DNA of 64,000 nt from positions 1 through 64,000 of the forward strand of contig CALMVZ010000035.1 in NCBI GenBank assembly GCA_937873155.1, in the 5' to 3' direction. The notes below the pieces were generated by a model. That model was not told the origin of the DNA and searched no databases. It saw only the letters and a program-made list of their open reading frames with translations. The stretch is from an uncultured Bacteroidota bacterium. GTDB lineage: Bacteria > Bacteroidota > Bacteroidia > B-17B0 > Aurantibacillaceae. A program made the translations under genes and the position numbers. Positions 1-9,020 of this stretch are shown here, in pieces; the stretch's first letter is position 1; the number at the start of each line of letters is the position of its first letter.

Positions 1-391
1 TTCAGGTATATTTTCCATCAATCGCTTACATTTTAGGTTCACCCACACTTACAATTCACACACTCCATATATTTTTTAGGGCACTTCGACTTTTGCGGTC
101 ATCCCCTAAACATATAATTCCGGCACTTGATGTTTTTACTTCAGCAGTGCTCACCACACTAAAAACTAAGCAACAATGTGCAGATTCCTTCCTTCGGTTA
201 GGAATGACAGAATCAGTTGGACATTTGAATTTGTTTGGGTAATTATCTGAATTGCACCCTCCCCCGCTCCTTATTTCAATTACAACTTCACCTGTTTAGT
301 TTAAACATCCTAAAGTTTAAAACTGTATCTGAATGTAATACTGTAATTGGTATTCTTTAATAAATTTGATAAACCCTATAAATTTAAAATT
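1..391. other. non-coding left edge with one short palindrome
   Basis: No convincing gene is seen in this stretch. On the minus strand an ATG at base 18 could open a gene (MENIPE...) running off the left edge, but six codons cannot prove it. At 184-205 there is a short imperfect inverted repeat (ATTCCT ... AGGAAT with a TTCGG-containing centre), of the kind scattered between Bacteroidota genes. The right end holds a -7-like box for the next gene. Confidence 0.4.
361..368 (+). promoter_or_regulatory. -7 box TAAATTTG upstream of the DUF1761 gene
   Basis: The octamer matches the Bacteroidota vegetative -7 consensus TAnnTTTG exactly and ends 23 bases before the ATG at 392. No clear -33 TTTG is present at the usual distance. 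Its position argues against the longer reading frame that opens at 347. Confidence 0.4.
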
Positions 392-889
392 ATGCATATC
401 AACATTATTGCAGTATTAATAGCCGCCGTTATCCCAATGGTAATTGGCTTCATCTGGTATAACCCAAAAGTTTTTGGAACAGCATGGATGGCCGCATCAG
501 GAATGACCCCTGAAAAAGCAAAACAATCGAACATGGCAGTTGTATTCGGGGTTTCTTTTTTAATGAGCTTCTTATTAGCTTTCTCAATTCAATTCATGGT
601 GATCCATCAATTCCACGTAACTTCGTTATTCTTTAAATTACCAATTGATGACGTGAACAGCCCGGAAGGAGCGCTTTACAAACAGGTAATGGATCTTTTA
701 GGTGGCAGCTGGCGTACATTTAAACACGGAGCATTACATGGTTTCATTGGTGGTTTATTCATTGCATTACCGATCTTGTGTACTAACGCATTATTTGAAG
801 GAAAAGGATTTAAATACATTATGATCAACGCAGGTTACTGGATCGTTACCATGATGATCATGGGCGGAATTATCTCCGCAATGGTATAA
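392..889 (+). CDS. DUF1761-like small integral membrane protein
   Basis: A protein of 165 residues with about four hydrophobic helices (roughly residues 5-25, 50-72, 115-135 and 145-163). The N-terminal pattern, a helix ending in GFIWYNPKVFG followed by W(M)xxSGMTPEKA, is typical of the DUF1761 family of small bacterial membrane proteins of unknown function. The frame is open from 347, but the ATG at 392 gives the family-like N terminus (MHINIIAVLIAA) and lies just behind a -7 box at 361-368. The next gene starts 4 bases after the stop, so the two are probably cotranscribed. The family call is from memory of the sequence pattern; the function is unknown. Confidence 0.8.
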   Translation: MHINIIAVLIAAVIPMVIGFIWYNPKVFGTAWMAASGMTPEKAKQSNMAVVFGVSFLMSFLLAFSIQFMVIHQFHVTSLFFKLPIDDVNSPEGALYKQVMDLLGGSWRTFKHGALHGFIGGLFIALPILCTNALFEGKGFKYIMINAGYWIVTMMIMGGIISAMV

Positions 890-893
890 TTTA

Positions 894-1934
894 ATGAACC
901 GTTCTGTTTTTATAAAGTACTTTTTAATTTTAGGAATGCAGGGAGTTGTTTTAACTTCCTGCATTTTTCCTTTACGCTCTTTCGATAAAAGTAAAGCGCC
1001 AAAACCTCCCGATTATTCAAAAACTGAAACATGGGCCGCATTACCAACAAAAAAAGATAACGCCGATCTCACGATCCCCGGAACTAAAGTCGAAGACAAA
1101 CAAACTGAAGCGAAGGTTGATGTATTCTTTATTCACCCCACCACCTACCGTATCGGGTTTAAATGGAACGCAAAAATGAGTAAACGGAAAATAAATAAAC
1201 GTACCGACAGATTGACCCTGCGCTACCAGGCCAGTGTTTTCAATGGTTCAGCTAAAGTTTATGTTCCCCGTTACCGGCAAGCTTCTCTGGTTACCTATCT
1301 CGATAAAAAAGGAAATGCACCGAAAGTTTTTAATTTAGCTTACCGGGATGTGAGACAAGCATTCTTATATTATTTAAAGAATTTCAATAACGGCAGGCCT
1401 TTCATTATTGCTTCACATAGCCAGGGAACCGATCATGCGATCCGTTTAATAAATGAATTCATAAAAAAAGACTCTGCGCTGTACAAACAATTCGTTACAG
1501 CTTATGTAATGGGCAGGCCGGTTTCAAAAGGGACCATTACAACTATCCCTCAATGTAAAAAAGCGGATGATTGCGGATGTTTCAATACATGGAACGCTGT
1601 GCCGTGGGGAGAAAAATTATTATTCCGGCAGGATGCAGGACAACTGATCGCAAATAATCCGCTTAACTGGAAAACAGATACAACTTATGCGCCTGCTTCA
1701 ATGAATAAAGGCAGCCTTCCGCGCAATTATAAGGGCATTGATACTTGTATAGCCGACGCAAAAATCGTTGAGAACGGGTTATTGTGGGTTCACCGCCCTT
1801 TAAATAAAACTAATAAGGATTACCTGTATATAAAGTCTGAAAGCTTCCACGTTTTAGAATACAGTTTGTTTTACATGAACATCCGTGAAAATGTAAAACT
1901 TAGGGTCGACACATGGTCAGATAAAAATAAATAA
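894..1934 (+). CDS. DUF3089 family lipoprotein, putative alpha/beta hydrolase
   Basis: The N terminus is a lipoprotein signal with lipobox LTSC (Cys23), so the protein is probably envelope-anchored. The body has the DUF3089 signature: VDVFFIHPTTY near residue 80, a conserved RYRQAS stretch, and a serine-hydrolase elbow ASHSQGT with Ser176 as the likely nucleophile. DUF3089 proteins have a lipase-like alpha/beta hydrolase fold; substrates are unknown. Length (346 residues) is normal for the family. It follows the DUF1761 gene by 4 bases, suggesting one transcript. A lipid or ester substrate is possible, but nothing in the sequence decides this. Confidence 0.82.
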   Translation: MNRSVFIKYFLILGMQGVVLTSCIFPLRSFDKSKAPKPPDYSKTETWAALPTKKDNADLTIPGTKVEDKQTEAKVDVFFIHPTTYRIGFKWNAKMSKRKINKRTDRLTLRYQASVFNGSAKVYVPRYRQASLVTYLDKKGNAPKVFNLAYRDVRQAFLYYLKNFNNGRPFIIASHSQGTDHAIRLINEFIKKDSALYKQFVTAYVMGRPVSKGTITTIPQCKKADDCGCFNTWNAVPWGEKLLFRQDAGQLIANNPLNWKTDTTYAPASMNKGSLPRNYKGIDTCIADAKIVENGLLWVHRPLNKTNKDYLYIKSESFHVLEYSLFYMNIRENVKLRVDTWSDKNK

Positions 1935-2039
1935 GCGTTTTACCGTTAAACGGCATCGATTAACCATTCGTAAGTTATTAATAACGTGTGTTATAATTCG
2001 TTTCTGAAAATGAACCCTTTTTAGTATCTTCAAAACATT

Positions 2040-2480
2040 ATGCACCATTTTAATGTACGGGTATATGGCATCCTGATCAACGAAGGAAAGGTATTGGTAT
2101 CAGACGAATACATTAAAGGTAAATTGATCACTAAATTTCCGGGAGGCGGCTTAGAATTCGGTGAAGGAATAGCTGATTGTGTGATCCGTGAGTTTAAAGA
2201 AGAATTAAATTTAAAGGTGAGCATCATCCGCCATTTTTATACCACCGATTTTTTTGTTACGTCTGCCTTCAATACCAACAGCCAGGTGATAAGCATTTAT
2301 TATTTGGTAAAAGCTGATGAACCGATGAAATTCAAAGTCAGTACAAAAGAATTCGATTTTGTAAAAAAAGCAGGAGCGCAGTCCCTGAGATGGATACCAC
2401 TGGATGATATTAAAGAAAGTAATTTTACATTTGTAATTGATAAAAAAATAGCAGAACTATTAACTGAAACTGAATTATGA
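2040..2480 (+). CDS. NUDIX hydrolase
   Basis: A 146-residue single-domain NUDIX protein. The box starts at the GGGLEFGE segment and continues to REFKEELNL, fitting Gx5Ex7REUxEExGU apart from Asn in place of the last Gly. The glutamates that bind Mg2+ are all present. Family members cleave a nucleoside diphosphate linked to another moiety; the substrate cannot be read from the sequence. The ATG at 2040 lies a few bases after a -7-like TAGTATCTTC (2023-2032), so the leader is short. The stop overlaps the next start in an ATGA (2477-2480), indicating translational coupling. Confidence 0.9.
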   Translation: MHHFNVRVYGILINEGKVLVSDEYIKGKLITKFPGGGLEFGEGIADCVIREFKEELNLKVSIIRHFYTTDFFVTSAFNTNSQVISIYYLVKADEPMKFKVSTKEFDFVKKAGAQSLRWIPLDDIKESNFTFVIDKKIAELLTETEL

Positions 2481-2926
2481 TACAACGCGTACAAACTTTA
2501 TTTCTATTGGGGATCACCATCCTTTCTTCTCTTTTGATCTTTATTCCATTCAAGGAATACCGGGAAGCGGACTCCTCTTATCTTTTATGTTTAATGCCTG
2601 GGTGTTTAAGCACGATGGTAAAGCCTTTTATTTATGTACCGATGGTGCTTAATTTTGTTATCCTGGCACTTTCTCTTTTTACTATTTTCAAGTATAAGAA
2701 CAGAAAACAGCAAATGAAATTCAGTCAGCTTTTAATGGTTCTTTCTGCTCTGCTCATCGGAAGCCTGTTTGTTATGGATTTTATCAAGGGTTCATCAACT
2801 ACAATGGTCGCCGATTATAAAATAGCCTCTTTCTTTCCAATTATAAATGCAGTATTAGCTTTCCTCGCCCGCATGTTCATTAAAAAAGATGAAGAACTGG
2901 TTAGAAGCGCCGACAGGATCAGATAG
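2477..2926 (+). CDS. DUF4293 family membrane protein
   Basis: A 149-residue protein beginning MIQRVQTLFLLG, the typical start of the Bacteroidota-specific DUF4293 family. Four transmembrane helices are visible (about residues 5-25, 50-73, 80-100 and 110-130), with a charged C-terminal tail (KKDEELVRSADRIR). The gene overlaps the NUDIX stop by four bases, and its own TAG is followed directly by the ATG of the SpoIIE gene, so the three form a tight operon. Function is unknown. Confidence 0.85.
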   Translation: MIQRVQTLFLLGITILSSLLIFIPFKEYREADSSYLLCLMPGCLSTMVKPFIYVPMVLNFVILALSLFTIFKYKNRKQQMKFSQLLMVLSALLIGSLFVMDFIKGSSTTMVADYKIASFFPIINAVLAFLARMFIKKDEELVRSADRIR

Positions 2927-5173
2927 ATGATTTGGAGAAAAAATATATTCTTTTTCATTACTTTATTCGCTGTCGGGAATCTGTTCTCTATACATGATTC
3001 ATTAATAAACCGCATTAATTTTGACAGATCAGGAAGAAGCCGGATCAACATAAATATTGACGGCGGTGATAAGAATGACAAGTCCATTGATCTGAATTGG
3101 CTGTATTTCGGATCTGATACAAAACAGGCCAAATTCAATTCACTTACTGACAGCGGATTTACTGTTATCACTGAAACCCAATTACAGATAATTGATGACG
3201 ATGATGACGAACCAAGGCCCAACCGGATCGAATTTAATAATATCGCCTGGTACAAATTGTATTTTAAAGTTGGTTTAAATGAAGTGGGTAAGATCCATAA
3301 CATTTTTGTTTCACAGGTTGGCGCCTCAGAATTCTATTTGGATGGTAAACTAATTAAGTCGTTCGGAGAGATCCATGAGAACGGAGAAACAAAACGATCT
3401 GTTTTCGTGAACGAAGAACTCGTCCAGTATTTCCTGGATGATACCCTGGTCCATGCCCTGTCGATCCGGTACTCCTGCCCTGATTATTCATCCTCTTACA
3501 ATTACAAAGAGCGTAAAATCGGTCCTGATATACTCCTTGCCGGGTCAGAAGAGAAGAATTCGAGAAGTCACATGTTCAATCTCATTTACAGCATCACAAA
3601 TATGCTGGCAGCTTTCTTCTTTGCGCTTTTCAGTATCCACTTAGTGATATTTTTATTTTACCGCGAAAAAACATTCAATCTTTATTACGCGTTATTCCTT
3701 CTTTTCCTTTCACTGAGCTTCTTCGAATTCTATTTTGTGAATTATATAGAAAGTGCTGAAACCTATTTATGGGTCAGTAATATTGATGGTATCTTCTTCC
3801 CGGCCTGTTGTTTTTTCCTGGTTACGTTGTTGAATAAATTACTGAACGAGAAAAGGACCAAACACTACATTTTTCTTTGTGTGATGATGATCGCACTGGT
3901 GGTCGATCTTCTTTTTTTCAGGAGGATCTCCGGAATGCTGACCACTTCAATAATATTTTATACGTACTTCAATACCCTTGCCCATTCAATAGTAGGCATC
4001 AAACGGAAAATACCTTCATCCAAGTTCTTAGGCTGGGGAATATTAAGTTTTACTATTTCAATTGTTTTGATGATCGTTATTGCTATCCTGGTCTCAACAG
4101 TATTTAAAGGTGTTGGTGGCGACCTGGTGACTTTCATTATGGCATTCTTAGCAACTACGGGTATTCTTAGTATTCCTTTGTCGATGACGGCTTACCTTGC
4201 TTATGATTTTGCGCGGACCAATAAATCTTTATCCGATCAATTAAAAGCGAATGAATCATTACACGCTGAGAAACAAGAGATCCTTTCTAACCAGAATAAA
4301 GTTTTAGAGACACAGGTAGCTGAGCGGACCAAAGAGATCGGTGAACAAAATAAAGTTTTAGAGCATCAGAAAAAAGAAATTACAGATAGTATTAATTATG
4401 CCAGGCGGATCCAGCAGGCATTGCTTCCTGAAATTGAAACTATCAAAGCAGCTTTGCCCAATAGTTTTGTTTATTATGTGCCTAAAGATATTGTAAGCGG
4501 TGATTTTTATTTTTTCAACTCTTTCTCAAAAACAGAAGATCATCCGGGAAGAAAAGGTAAACTTGAAGAAGCCGGTTTATTTATAGCCGCTGCAGATTGT
4601 ACAGGGCATGGCGTACCGGGCGCTTTAATGAGCATGATAGTTCACGAAAAATTAGAGAACGCGGTAAAATATCACGGTGAGCCTGGCGAAATCTTGCACA
4701 GCGTAAATAAACAAGTAAAAGATGCGCTTAAACAACACCAAACAGATGCATCACGGGATGGTTGTGATATTGCTTTATGTAAAATCCAGGGAACAACTTT
4801 AACTTATGCGGGTGCGTACCGGCCGTTATACTTGTTTTATAAGAACGGTGAATTCAAAGAAATAAAAGCAACTAAAACAGCCATTGCCGGATTAACTCCT
4901 TACGAACAAGTCTTCGAACAACACCGGTTTGATACCAAAGAATTGAAAGCCGTTTATATGTTCAGCGATGGTTTTGCTGATCAGTTCGGGGGGCAAAAAT
5001 CAAAAAAACTGACCACTAAAAAATTCAAAGAATTGCTTCATTCTATCGTAAATTCCCCTATAAATGATCAAAATGCCGAATTAGCCTCATTTTTTAACAA
5101 ATGGAGAGGAAATGTAGAGCAAATTGACGATGTGCTGGTGATCGGAATAACCTTTCCGAGAGGCTTTAAATAA
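2927..5173 (+). CDS. 7TM sensor SpoIIE-type (PP2C) protein phosphatase
   Basis: 748 residues in clear order: a signal-like helix (1-21), an extracytoplasmic beta-rich domain (about 22-215) resembling 7TMR-DISM sensors, seven hydrophobic helices (about 216-432), a coiled coil (about 435-490) ending in the linker KKEITDSINYARRIQQALLP, and a SpoIIE/PP2C catalytic domain (about 500-745). Metal-binding motifs are present: SGDFYFF, AADCTGHGVPGALMSM and MFSDGFADQFGG. Such phosphatases dephosphorylate Ser/Thr on regulatory proteins, often anti-sigma antagonists. An acidic run (DDDDDEP) lies in the sensor domain. It is the last gene of the NUDIX-DUF4293 operon. A second phosphatase with the same linker and catalytic domain but a propeller sensor lies at 43160-46348. 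Signal and target are unknown. Confidence 0.88.
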   Translation: MIWRKNIFFFITLFAVGNLFSIHDSLINRINFDRSGRSRININIDGGDKNDKSIDLNWLYFGSDTKQAKFNSLTDSGFTVITETQLQIIDDDDDEPRPNRIEFNNIAWYKLYFKVGLNEVGKIHNIFVSQVGASEFYLDGKLIKSFGEIHENGETKRSVFVNEELVQYFLDDTLVHALSIRYSCPDYSSSYNYKERKIGPDILLAGSEEKNSRSHMFNLIYSITNMLAAFFFALFSIHLVIFLFYREKTFNLYYALFLLFLSLSFFEFYFVNYIESAETYLWVSNIDGIFFPACCFFLVTLLNKLLNEKRTKHYIFLCVMMIALVVDLLFFRRISGMLTTSIIFYTYFNTLAHSIVGIKRKIPSSKFLGWGILSFTISIVLMIVIAILVSTVFKGVGGDLVTFIMAFLATTGILSIPLSMTAYLAYDFARTNKSLSDQLKANESLHAEKQEILSNQNKVLETQVAERTKEIGEQNKVLEHQKKEITDSINYARRIQQALLPEIETIKAALPNSFVYYVPKDIVSGDFYFFNSFSKTEDHPGRKGKLEEAGLFIAAADCTGHGVPGALMSMIVHEKLENAVKYHGEPGEILHSVNKQVKDALKQHQTDASRDGCDIALCKIQGTTLTYAGAYRPLYLFYKNGEFKEIKATKTAIAGLTPYEQVFEQHRFDTKELKAVYMFSDGFADQFGGQKSKKLTTKKFKELLHSIVNSPINDQNAELASFFNKWRGNVEQIDDVLVIGITFPRGFK

Positions 5174-5208
5174 AGCCTGAAACTTGCTGATTTTCACATA
5201 GTGACACC

Positions 5209-5234
5209 TTTGGTTTAATATTTTTACTATCTTG
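5209..5234 (+). promoter_or_regulatory. weak promoter before the M23 peptidase gene
   Basis: TTTG at 5209-5212 and TATCTTG at 5228-5234 resemble the Bacteroidota -33 and -7 elements, but the spacer (15 bases) is shorter than usual. Just upstream, at 5162-5177, a small hairpin (GGCTTTAAATAAAGCC) spans the stop codon of the phosphatase gene without a following T run. Confidence 0.25.
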
Positions 5235-5254
5235 TCACTCGCAAAAACATCCCG

Positions 5255-6214
5255 TTGCTAAAGATAAGAACATACCCATTGTTTTTTCTGTTGGTCGTAA
5301 AGTTGTCTTTAGGCCAAAACAACTTCTCCTTTACCCAAAACTTAACGTCAAAAGTAAATACAGGTGGAACGCCACCAACCGGTCCGGTCAATAAAAAACA
5401 ATTAATAAAGATCGTTGATTCGCTTTTGAATTTAGAATTCGTTGATTCACGCGAGATCGAATTAATAAGTTATTATAACACGCTAATTACAACTTCCGAT
5501 TCAAGCAAGACAGTCCGTTTATCGGATCTTAATTTTTACGAGGACCTGGATGAATCGATCATCTTCCCCCCGGCTTCCGATAAAGATATTTCCGAGTCGT
5601 TGGTATTAGAGATCGAAAGTGATGCGATGAGTTATTTTACAGTGCCGCGTGCCGGCGTTGTAACATCGTTATATGGCTGGCGCGATAAACGGATGCACAA
5701 AGGAGTTGATGTGGACCTGAATAAAGGCGATCATGTTGTGGCGGCATTCGATGGCAAAGTCCGTATTGCTGAACGTCGCGGTGGTTATGGCAATGTAGTT
5801 GTGATCATGCATCCAAACGGTTTGGAAACAGTATATGCGCATTTAAGCAAGATAAAAGTAAAAGAAGGACAAGTGGTTCTATCCGGACAAATGATCGGTT
5901 TAGGGGGAAGTACAGGACACAGTACCGGTTCCCATTTACATTTTGAAGTGAGATACAAAAGCCATGCTTTGAACCCTTCTACATTTATATCGTTCGAAGA
6001 AAATAAATTAATGGATAATGTTATTGTGCTGAAGAAAACACGTAACGGAGTGAATGCTTATCCTATCGGAGCAGGTTTCCATACAGTTCAAAAAGGTGAA
6101 AGCTGGAACCTGATAGCAAAAAAATACGGAATGAAGGGGAAAGAATTATGTACCCTTAACGGTACACAGAAACGTTACTACTTAAAGCCTGGCCAAAAGA
6201 TCCGTGTCAACTAA
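5255..6214 (+). CDS. M23 peptidoglycan endopeptidase with C-terminal LysM
   Basis: 319 residues with a signal peptide (cleavage likely after LSLG, before QNN). The LytM/M23 zinc peptidase domain covers about residues 130-245 and keeps both ligand motifs: HKGVD (His148, Asp152) and HLHFE (His227, His229). A LysM domain follows (about 268-318: FHTVQKGESWNLIAKKYG). The enzyme should cut peptide crosslinks in periplasmic peptidoglycan while LysM holds it on glycan. The start codon is TTG at 5255: no ATG gives an intact signal peptide. It ends four bases before the following hydrolase ATG (6219), so the two are probably cotranscribed. Confidence 0.9.
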   Translation: MLKIRTYPLFFLLVVKLSLGQNNFSFTQNLTSKVNTGGTPPTGPVNKKQLIKIVDSLLNLEFVDSREIELISYYNTLITTSDSSKTVRLSDLNFYEDLDESIIFPPASDKDISESLVLEIESDAMSYFTVPRAGVVTSLYGWRDKRMHKGVDVDLNKGDHVVAAFDGKVRIAERRGGYGNVVVIMHPNGLETVYAHLSKIKVKEGQVVLSGQMIGLGGSTGHSTGSHLHFEVRYKSHALNPSTFISFEENKLMDNVIVLKKTRNGVNAYPIGAGFHTVQKGESWNLIAKKYGMKGKELCTLNGTQKRYYLKPGQKIRVN

Positions 6215-6218
6215 TCCC

Positions 6219-7526
6219 ATGAAAAGAATTTCTATTATTTGCCTTTTGCTGATCACCATGTTCAGTAAAGGTCAAACTGTTGCTCAGCTTTCAGAATCTT
6301 TCCTTCAAAAAGTGATCCGTAATCATTTTGATAGTTGTCAAAGTTATTTTGATACTTCTGTAATTGATGATATCAACCCGGAAGTCATTCAAAGTATCTG
6401 GGAAAAAATTCCGCAATATGTAGGGGAATACAAATCTTATGAAGACATCAGAACAGAGAGACCTGATACCACCGATATTGTTCTCATCCGTTGTGTATTC
6501 GAGAAAACGAAGCTCGACATGAAATTTGCCTATAACAGGAATAAAAAAATAATTGGCGTGTTCTTCGTTCCTCCAAGAAGTAAAACAGCTTACAATCTTC
6601 CCGATTATTATGAAGTATCAAAACAATATGAAAATAAGATCCCTGTAAAGACAGGAACAATGGAACTTCCCGGTGTTTTGTGTGTTCCGAATAATATAAC
6701 AGATCCCCCGGTGGTTCTATTACTTGCAGGGTCAGGACCAAATGATAAAGATGAAACTATTGGCCCGAACAAACCATTAAAGGATCTTGCTGTTGGTTTA
6801 GCTTCAAACGGGATCGCCAGTTACCGTTATGATAAACGCGCTCATGTATACGCTTCGAAAATGGATATGAACAAGACGGGTTTATATGAAGAGGTTGTTG
6901 AAGACGCCTTGAATGCTATAAAATTATTGAGAGCAAATCCTGTGACAAAAAATTCTAAGATCATTGTTGCCGGGCATAGTCTTGGTGCATTTTGCGCTCC
7001 ATGGATTGCATCAAAAAGTAAAGAAGTAAGCGGGGTTATTATGCTGGCCGGCCCGGCTCGACCGTTAGAAGACTTAGCAGATGAACAAATAGAGTATTTA
7101 TTATCGGATAAATTCCCGCCTGAAAAAGTAAAAGAGCGGTTAGCAGAGTATAAAAAACATACTGATCTTGTCCGTGATCCAAAAAAATTAAAGAAGGCTG
7201 AAGCAAGCGAATTGCCGTTTGGTTTACCAAGTTACTATTGGCAATCGGTAAAAAAATATGATCATATCGGAACGGCGAAAAAATTAAAGCAGCCTGTATT
7301 TGTTATCCAGGGGGAAAGGGATTACCAGGTGAAGATGGCCGATTTCAATATCTGGAAAAAAGAATTGGAGAACGATCCTAAAAATAAATTCAGATCTTAC
7401 GAAGGATTGAATCACTTACTTCAAAAAGGAGATAAACCATCGAAACCCGAAGAGTACAATGAACCCGGTAACGCTGATGTAAAAGTGATCAGGGATATTA
7501 TTGAGTTTGTGAAGGGTATTAAGTAA
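6219..7526 (+). CDS. secreted alpha/beta hydrolase with N-terminal DUF3887
   Basis: 435 residues from the ATG at 6219 (MKRISIICLLLITMFSKGQ, a signal peptide); a GTG at 6204 in the same frame is less likely because it would add residues before the signal. An N-terminal DUF3887-like region (about 25-125) is followed by an alpha/beta hydrolase core: VVLLLAGSGPNDKDE for the oxyanion region, AGHSLGA with Ser254 as nucleophile, QGERDYQV for the acid and EGLNHLL for the histidine. This layout is common in secreted Bacteroidota and Firmicutes hydrolases acting on small esters or acyl groups. It is adjacent to the M23 peptidase; whether they cooperate is unknown. Confidence 0.85.
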   Translation: MKRISIICLLLITMFSKGQTVAQLSESFLQKVIRNHFDSCQSYFDTSVIDDINPEVIQSIWEKIPQYVGEYKSYEDIRTERPDTTDIVLIRCVFEKTKLDMKFAYNRNKKIIGVFFVPPRSKTAYNLPDYYEVSKQYENKIPVKTGTMELPGVLCVPNNITDPPVVLLLAGSGPNDKDETIGPNKPLKDLAVGLASNGIASYRYDKRAHVYASKMDMNKTGLYEEVVEDALNAIKLLRANPVTKNSKIIVAGHSLGAFCAPWIASKSKEVSGVIMLAGPARPLEDLADEQIEYLLSDKFPPEKVKERLAEYKKHTDLVRDPKKLKKAEASELPFGLPSYYWQSVKKYDHIGTAKKLKQPVFVIQGERDYQVKMADFNIWKKELENDPKNKFRSYEGLNHLLQKGDKPSKPEEYNEPGNADVKVIRDIIEFVKGIK

Positions 7527-7548
7527 ATGCTTAGCCGGGACATATTAA

Positions 7549-7893
7549 TTAGATCATGCAGTTAATAGCGACCGCTACTACCATGATATTAATGAACATG
7601 GTGACAAAAGATTTCAGAAACGGAAAGATCATAAAGCAATATACCAACATTCCTATGCCAACTATTAATGTTAGTAAAGGGGCGTACTGAACATTGTTCT
7701 GTAACATCAGATAACAAACGCCTGATAGAATTCCGGAAAGCATTAACACATGTCCGTCCATCAATAAGCGTAATAGGTCACGGTCGTATGGTCCTTTATG
7801 ATTTTTGATCACGAATATATCATGAAGTAAGCCCATGATAAAATTCCAACCCGCAGCAATTAAGATCCAATATATAGAGAAGATATAATTCAT
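7549..7893 (-). CDS. hypothetical small membrane protein (114 aa)
   Basis: A 114-residue protein with four likely transmembrane helices (about 3-25, 44-63, 70-88 and 90-112) and one short polar loop (IKNHKGPYDRDLLRLL). I do not recognise a family. It is convergent with the upstream hydrolase gene (stops 22 bases apart) and stands alone on the minus strand. Length, hydrophobic pattern and clean frame support a real gene. Confidence 0.65.
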   Translation of the reverse strand: MNYIFSIYWILIAAGWNFIMGLLHDIFVIKNHKGPYDRDLLRLLMDGHVLMLSGILSGVCYLMLQNNVQYAPLLTLIVGIGMLVYCFMIFPFLKSFVTMFINIMVVAVAINCMI

Positions 7894-8008
7894 TGATTAA
7901 TTTTCAATAAATGTAGTAAATAATAAGACTGGTATTTCCCTGCTTTTACAAAAGGCGACCTTCAATTATGAGCGGTTTCTTTAATTCCCTTTGATAACCG
8001 GAATTAAT

Positions 8009-8069
8009 ATTCTCCTCAGAGGAGAAAGTGTCTGCCTTTGGAAGACAAAAGAGGTCATTCGTAGGAAGC
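8009..8069 (+). repeat. REP-like element, copy 1 (degenerate)
   Basis: It contains a first hairpin TTCTCCTCAGAGGAGAA (8010-8026), a decayed second hairpin (GTCTGCC ... AGAC) and the tail ACAAAAGAGGTCATTCGTAGG. The same arrangement occurs at 9785-9846, 9956-10006 and inverted at 10091-10138. Copies in intergenic DNA on both strands suggest a mobile or recombining palindromic element. Confidence 0.65.
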
Positions 8070-8179
8070 GGCTTAGCAGTAAATAAAATTTATTTTCAAA
8101 ACAATATCTTCGAAGAGAGTACTCATTAAAAAAACATTTCGTTTCTAAAAACCTCACCATCCCGGCTGGCCGGGACTTG

Positions 8180-8195
8180 CTCTCCTCAAGGAGAG
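8180..8195 (-). repeat. REP-like element, half copy
   Basis: CTCTCCTCAAGGAGAG is a perfect palindrome matching the first hairpin of the neighbouring repeat family. It ends about 10 bases before the stop of the HNH gene and could also act as a weak terminator. Confidence 0.4.
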
Positions 8196-8205
8196 AAGAA
8201 TTCCT

Positions 8206-8538
8206 CTATTGCTTTTTCGGGGTGCTCAAAGGAGCAAGTACAGAACATTTCCAGTCTAAACGGTTCTCTTTTGCCATATTATGTTTCCAGAATAAGACCT
8301 GGAGATTTTCCGGTTCATCCCCTCCTCCATTTGTAACAGGGTTGATATGATCTATCTCCCAACCGTAATTAGAGCTCCGGTTGCCGTGTTCATCCCATTT
8401 AATATGTTTGCCGCAAAGATCAACTCTCCATTCTTCTTTCGAAAAACCTTCGCGCTCTTTTGCTTTTGCCCAAACTTCTTTCAAAACTTTAAGCGACCAT
8501 GGATCTCCGTTCTTATCTGTATTGTGCCTTCTTTCCAT
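8206..8538 (-). CDS. HNH endonuclease domain protein
   Basis: A 110-residue protein with a compact HNH nuclease motif in its second half: WEIDHINPVTNGGGDEPENL (Asp-His, Asn) followed by FWKHNMAKENR (His). A Cys-Gly-Lys pair (DLCGKHI) lies before it, but no full zinc knuckle is visible. HNH domains cut DNA, but isolated ones of this size also occur as general accessory proteins. It follows the DUF1801 gene by 9 bases on the same strand and is surrounded by palindromic repeats, which suggests an accessory location. Target and role are unknown. Confidence 0.8.
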   Translation of the reverse strand: MERRHNTDKNGDPWSLKVLKEVWAKAKEREGFSKEEWRVDLCGKHIKWDEHGNRSSNYGWEIDHINPVTNGGGDEPENLQVLFWKHNMAKENRLDWKCSVLAPLSTPKKQ

Positions 8539-8547
8539 ACCGCTAAT

Positions 8548-8913
8548 TTATTTTTTCTTTTCTTTTAATTTGTTCTCGGCCAAACGCATTTTTATTATTT
8601 TATTCACCAAAGCTGCCGGAATTGGTTTTTCGGGAGTGAAATGAATGCCGGATTTACTATATGTGAATTTTGCAAGCTCCTTTTCCAGTTTATCAAGTAC
8701 TGAACCACTCCACGCAAAATAAGTACAATGGTTTTTAAAAGCTGCAAAACCCACTACAGCCCTTCCGTTCAGTTTAAAACAAGGGATGCCATAACTGATC
8801 ACTTCTTCGGCTTTCGGTAACGTCTTTAAAATAATATGGCGCAGTTTTTCAAGTACTTCCCTTTTATCAGTTGAAACATCTGCAAGATAATTATCGATAG
8901 GATTAACTTTCAT
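8548..8913 (-). CDS. DUF1801 (YdhG/YjbR-like) domain protein
   Basis: 121 residues from the ATG at 8913. The frame extends to a TTG at 8922, but that codon lies inside the -7 box at 8920-8927 and cannot be the start. DUF1801 features are clear: IDNYLADVSTDKREVLEKLR, EEVISYGIPCFKLNG, the central FAAFKNHCTYFAWSG, and a C-terminal Lys-rich helix. Proteins of this fold are small cytosolic proteins of unknown biochemical function (one relative, FrataxiN-like YdhG, is named only by fold). It appears to be the first gene of a two-gene unit with the HNH gene. A distant second DUF1801 protein is at 41619-42011. Confidence 0.85.
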   Translation of the reverse strand: MKVNPIDNYLADVSTDKREVLEKLRHIILKTLPKAEEVISYGIPCFKLNGRAVVGFAAFKNHCTYFAWSGSVLDKLEKELAKFTYSKSGIHFTPEKPIPAALVNKIIKMRLAENKLKEKKK

Positions 8914-8919
8914 TAACAC

Positions 8920-8948
8920 CAAAGATAATAATTCTGTGAATGATACAA
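8920..8948 (-). promoter_or_regulatory. vegetative promoter of the DUF1801-HNH unit
   Basis: On the minus strand, TATCTTTG (8920-8927) matches the -7 consensus exactly and TTG (8946-8948) sits 18 bases upstream as the -33. The box ends 6 bases before the ATG, so the transcript should be leaderless or nearly so. Confidence 0.6.
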
Positions 8949-9020
8949 CTTTTTACATAAGTTATATAACGGTTTCGATCAGGCACAAGAGCACCTTTAC
9001 CGTATAAATAAACAAGTATT

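Larger units (their letters stand above)
7894..8205. other. intergenic region with palindromic repeats
   Basis: No gene is seen. The stretch holds one degenerate copy of the repeat described at 8009-8069, a partial inverted copy at 8180-8195, and a GC-rich palindrome CCCGGCTGGCCGGG at 8161-8174. The half-palindrome ATATCTTCGAAGA (8104-8116) recurs at 9854-9869 behind the second copy of the repeat. Confidence 0.6.
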